Assembly: GCF_014174405.1 (NCBI RefSeq)
Contig: NZ_JACEGA010000001.1
Coordinates: 3,822,501-3,886,500 of the forward strand
From: Variimorphobacter saccharofermentans
Lineage (GTDB): Bacteria; Bacillota; Clostridia; Lachnospirales; Lachnospiraceae
Length of the DNA: 64,000 nucleotides
Direction: 5' to 3'
Part shown: positions 63,806 through 64,000 of the stretch, piece by piece
Layout of the letters: every line of letters begins with the position of its first letter
How positions within the stretch are numbered: position 1 is the first letter of the stretch
The notes under the pieces: generated by a model
What the model was told of the DNA's origin: nothing
What the model saw: the letters and a program-made list of their open reading frames with translations, nothing else
The model's database searches: none
Translations under genes and position numbers: made by a program

Positions 63806-64000
63806 TTATTCTTCTTCATTCAGTTTATAGACTGTTTTTTTCACCAAACGAGCTAATTCAATATAGCACTCCTCATATTCAACCAAGGTTCCTCCGTAGG
63901 GATCTACTACATCACCAATCTCACCGGCATATTCCTTAATCGTATAGATATCCTTAACTCCTGGGTAAAGCTCTAATATTTTTCTCTTTTGACTTTCCGT
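63806..64000 (-). CDS. Low-molecular-weight protein-tyrosine phosphatase, C-terminal part (cut by window edge)
   Basis: The last 64 residues are present, ending at the stop 63806-63808. KDIYTIKEYAGEIGDVVDPY followed by GGTLVEYEECYIEL matches the C-terminal half of YwlE-type phosphatases, including the general-acid Asp in the V-D-P-Y motif. The catalytic CxxxxxR loop would lie beyond 64000. In Bacillus the same family lies beside rpiB (ywlE-ywlF). Could be an arginine phosphatase. Confidence 0.83.
   Translation of the reverse strand, partial: TESQKRKILELYPGVKDIYTIKEYAGEIGDVVDPYGGTLVEYEECYIELARLVKKTVYKLNEEE

Overview
The window looks like a chromosomal segment of a low-GC, anaerobic, endospore-forming Firmicute, most likely a Lachnospiraceae/Clostridia member. 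The reasons are the AT-rich sequence, strong GGAGG-type ribosome sites, the conserved sporulation/division block (spoVT, mazG, rqcP, yabP, yabQ, divIC, spoIIE, tilS, hpt, ftsH), two Csp-like subtilases and the Lrp, VanW and CheX families. Species-level assignment is inference; no database was searched.

Layout. 0.2-9.1 kb: rlmD and yhaM, a degenerate HtrA-like protein, mutS2, and an OmpR-type two-component system. 9.1-20.9 kb: a complete type I-C CRISPR-Cas locus on the minus strand. It runs from a sigma-A-like promoter through cas3-cas5c-cas8c(with an internal cas11c start)-cas7c-cas4-cas1-cas2, then an AT-rich leader and an array of 53 identical 33-nt repeats plus one degenerate terminal repeat (53 spacers). 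20.9-32.3 kb: a 280-bp palindrome, trmL, cheX, an aminotransferase/Lrp pair, an AIR-synthase-like protein, a VanW protein, a 34-aa membrane peptide, nth, a B12-radical SAM protein and a DUF2156 protein. 32.7-43.6 kb: ftsH, hpt, tilS, spoIIE, tRNA-Met, divIC, yabQ, yabP, rqcP, hup, mazG and spoVT. 43.8-64 kb: tandem subtilases, an ABC-2 exporter, dtd, an inosine/uracil glycosylase, deoB, a PAP2 protein, a glycosyltransferase, an M29 aminopeptidase, a large anchored protein with a C39-like end, a methyltransferase, a Thr/Pro-rich repeat protein, ywmB, a DUF402 protein, rpiB and a partial low-molecular-weight tyrosine phosphatase.

The most unusual content is intergenic. At least three families of long palindromic elements recur. 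Family A is at 42.8 and 53.6 kb, with a deletion derivative at 53.45 kb. Family B is at 36.7-37.1 and 49.8 kb, with a fragment at 42.8 kb. Family C is at 27.15 and 62.76 kb. In A and B the arms differ between copies but keep pairing, and the cores are conserved. Family C keeps an identical 36-nt core that can fold as an H-type pseudoknot, and both copies lie just 5' of a plus-strand gene. These are candidates for undescribed structured RNAs or palindromic miniature mobile elements.

Functional links. The cas genes form one overlapping operon feeding crRNAs from the adjacent array. The spo/yab block joins sporulation control (SpoVT, SpoIIE, YabP, YabQ) with division (DivIC), translation quality control (RqcP), tRNA modification (TilS) and membrane proteolysis (FtsH). 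Start sites were moved from the longest reading frame where a Shine-Dalgarno sequence clearly favoured another codon.
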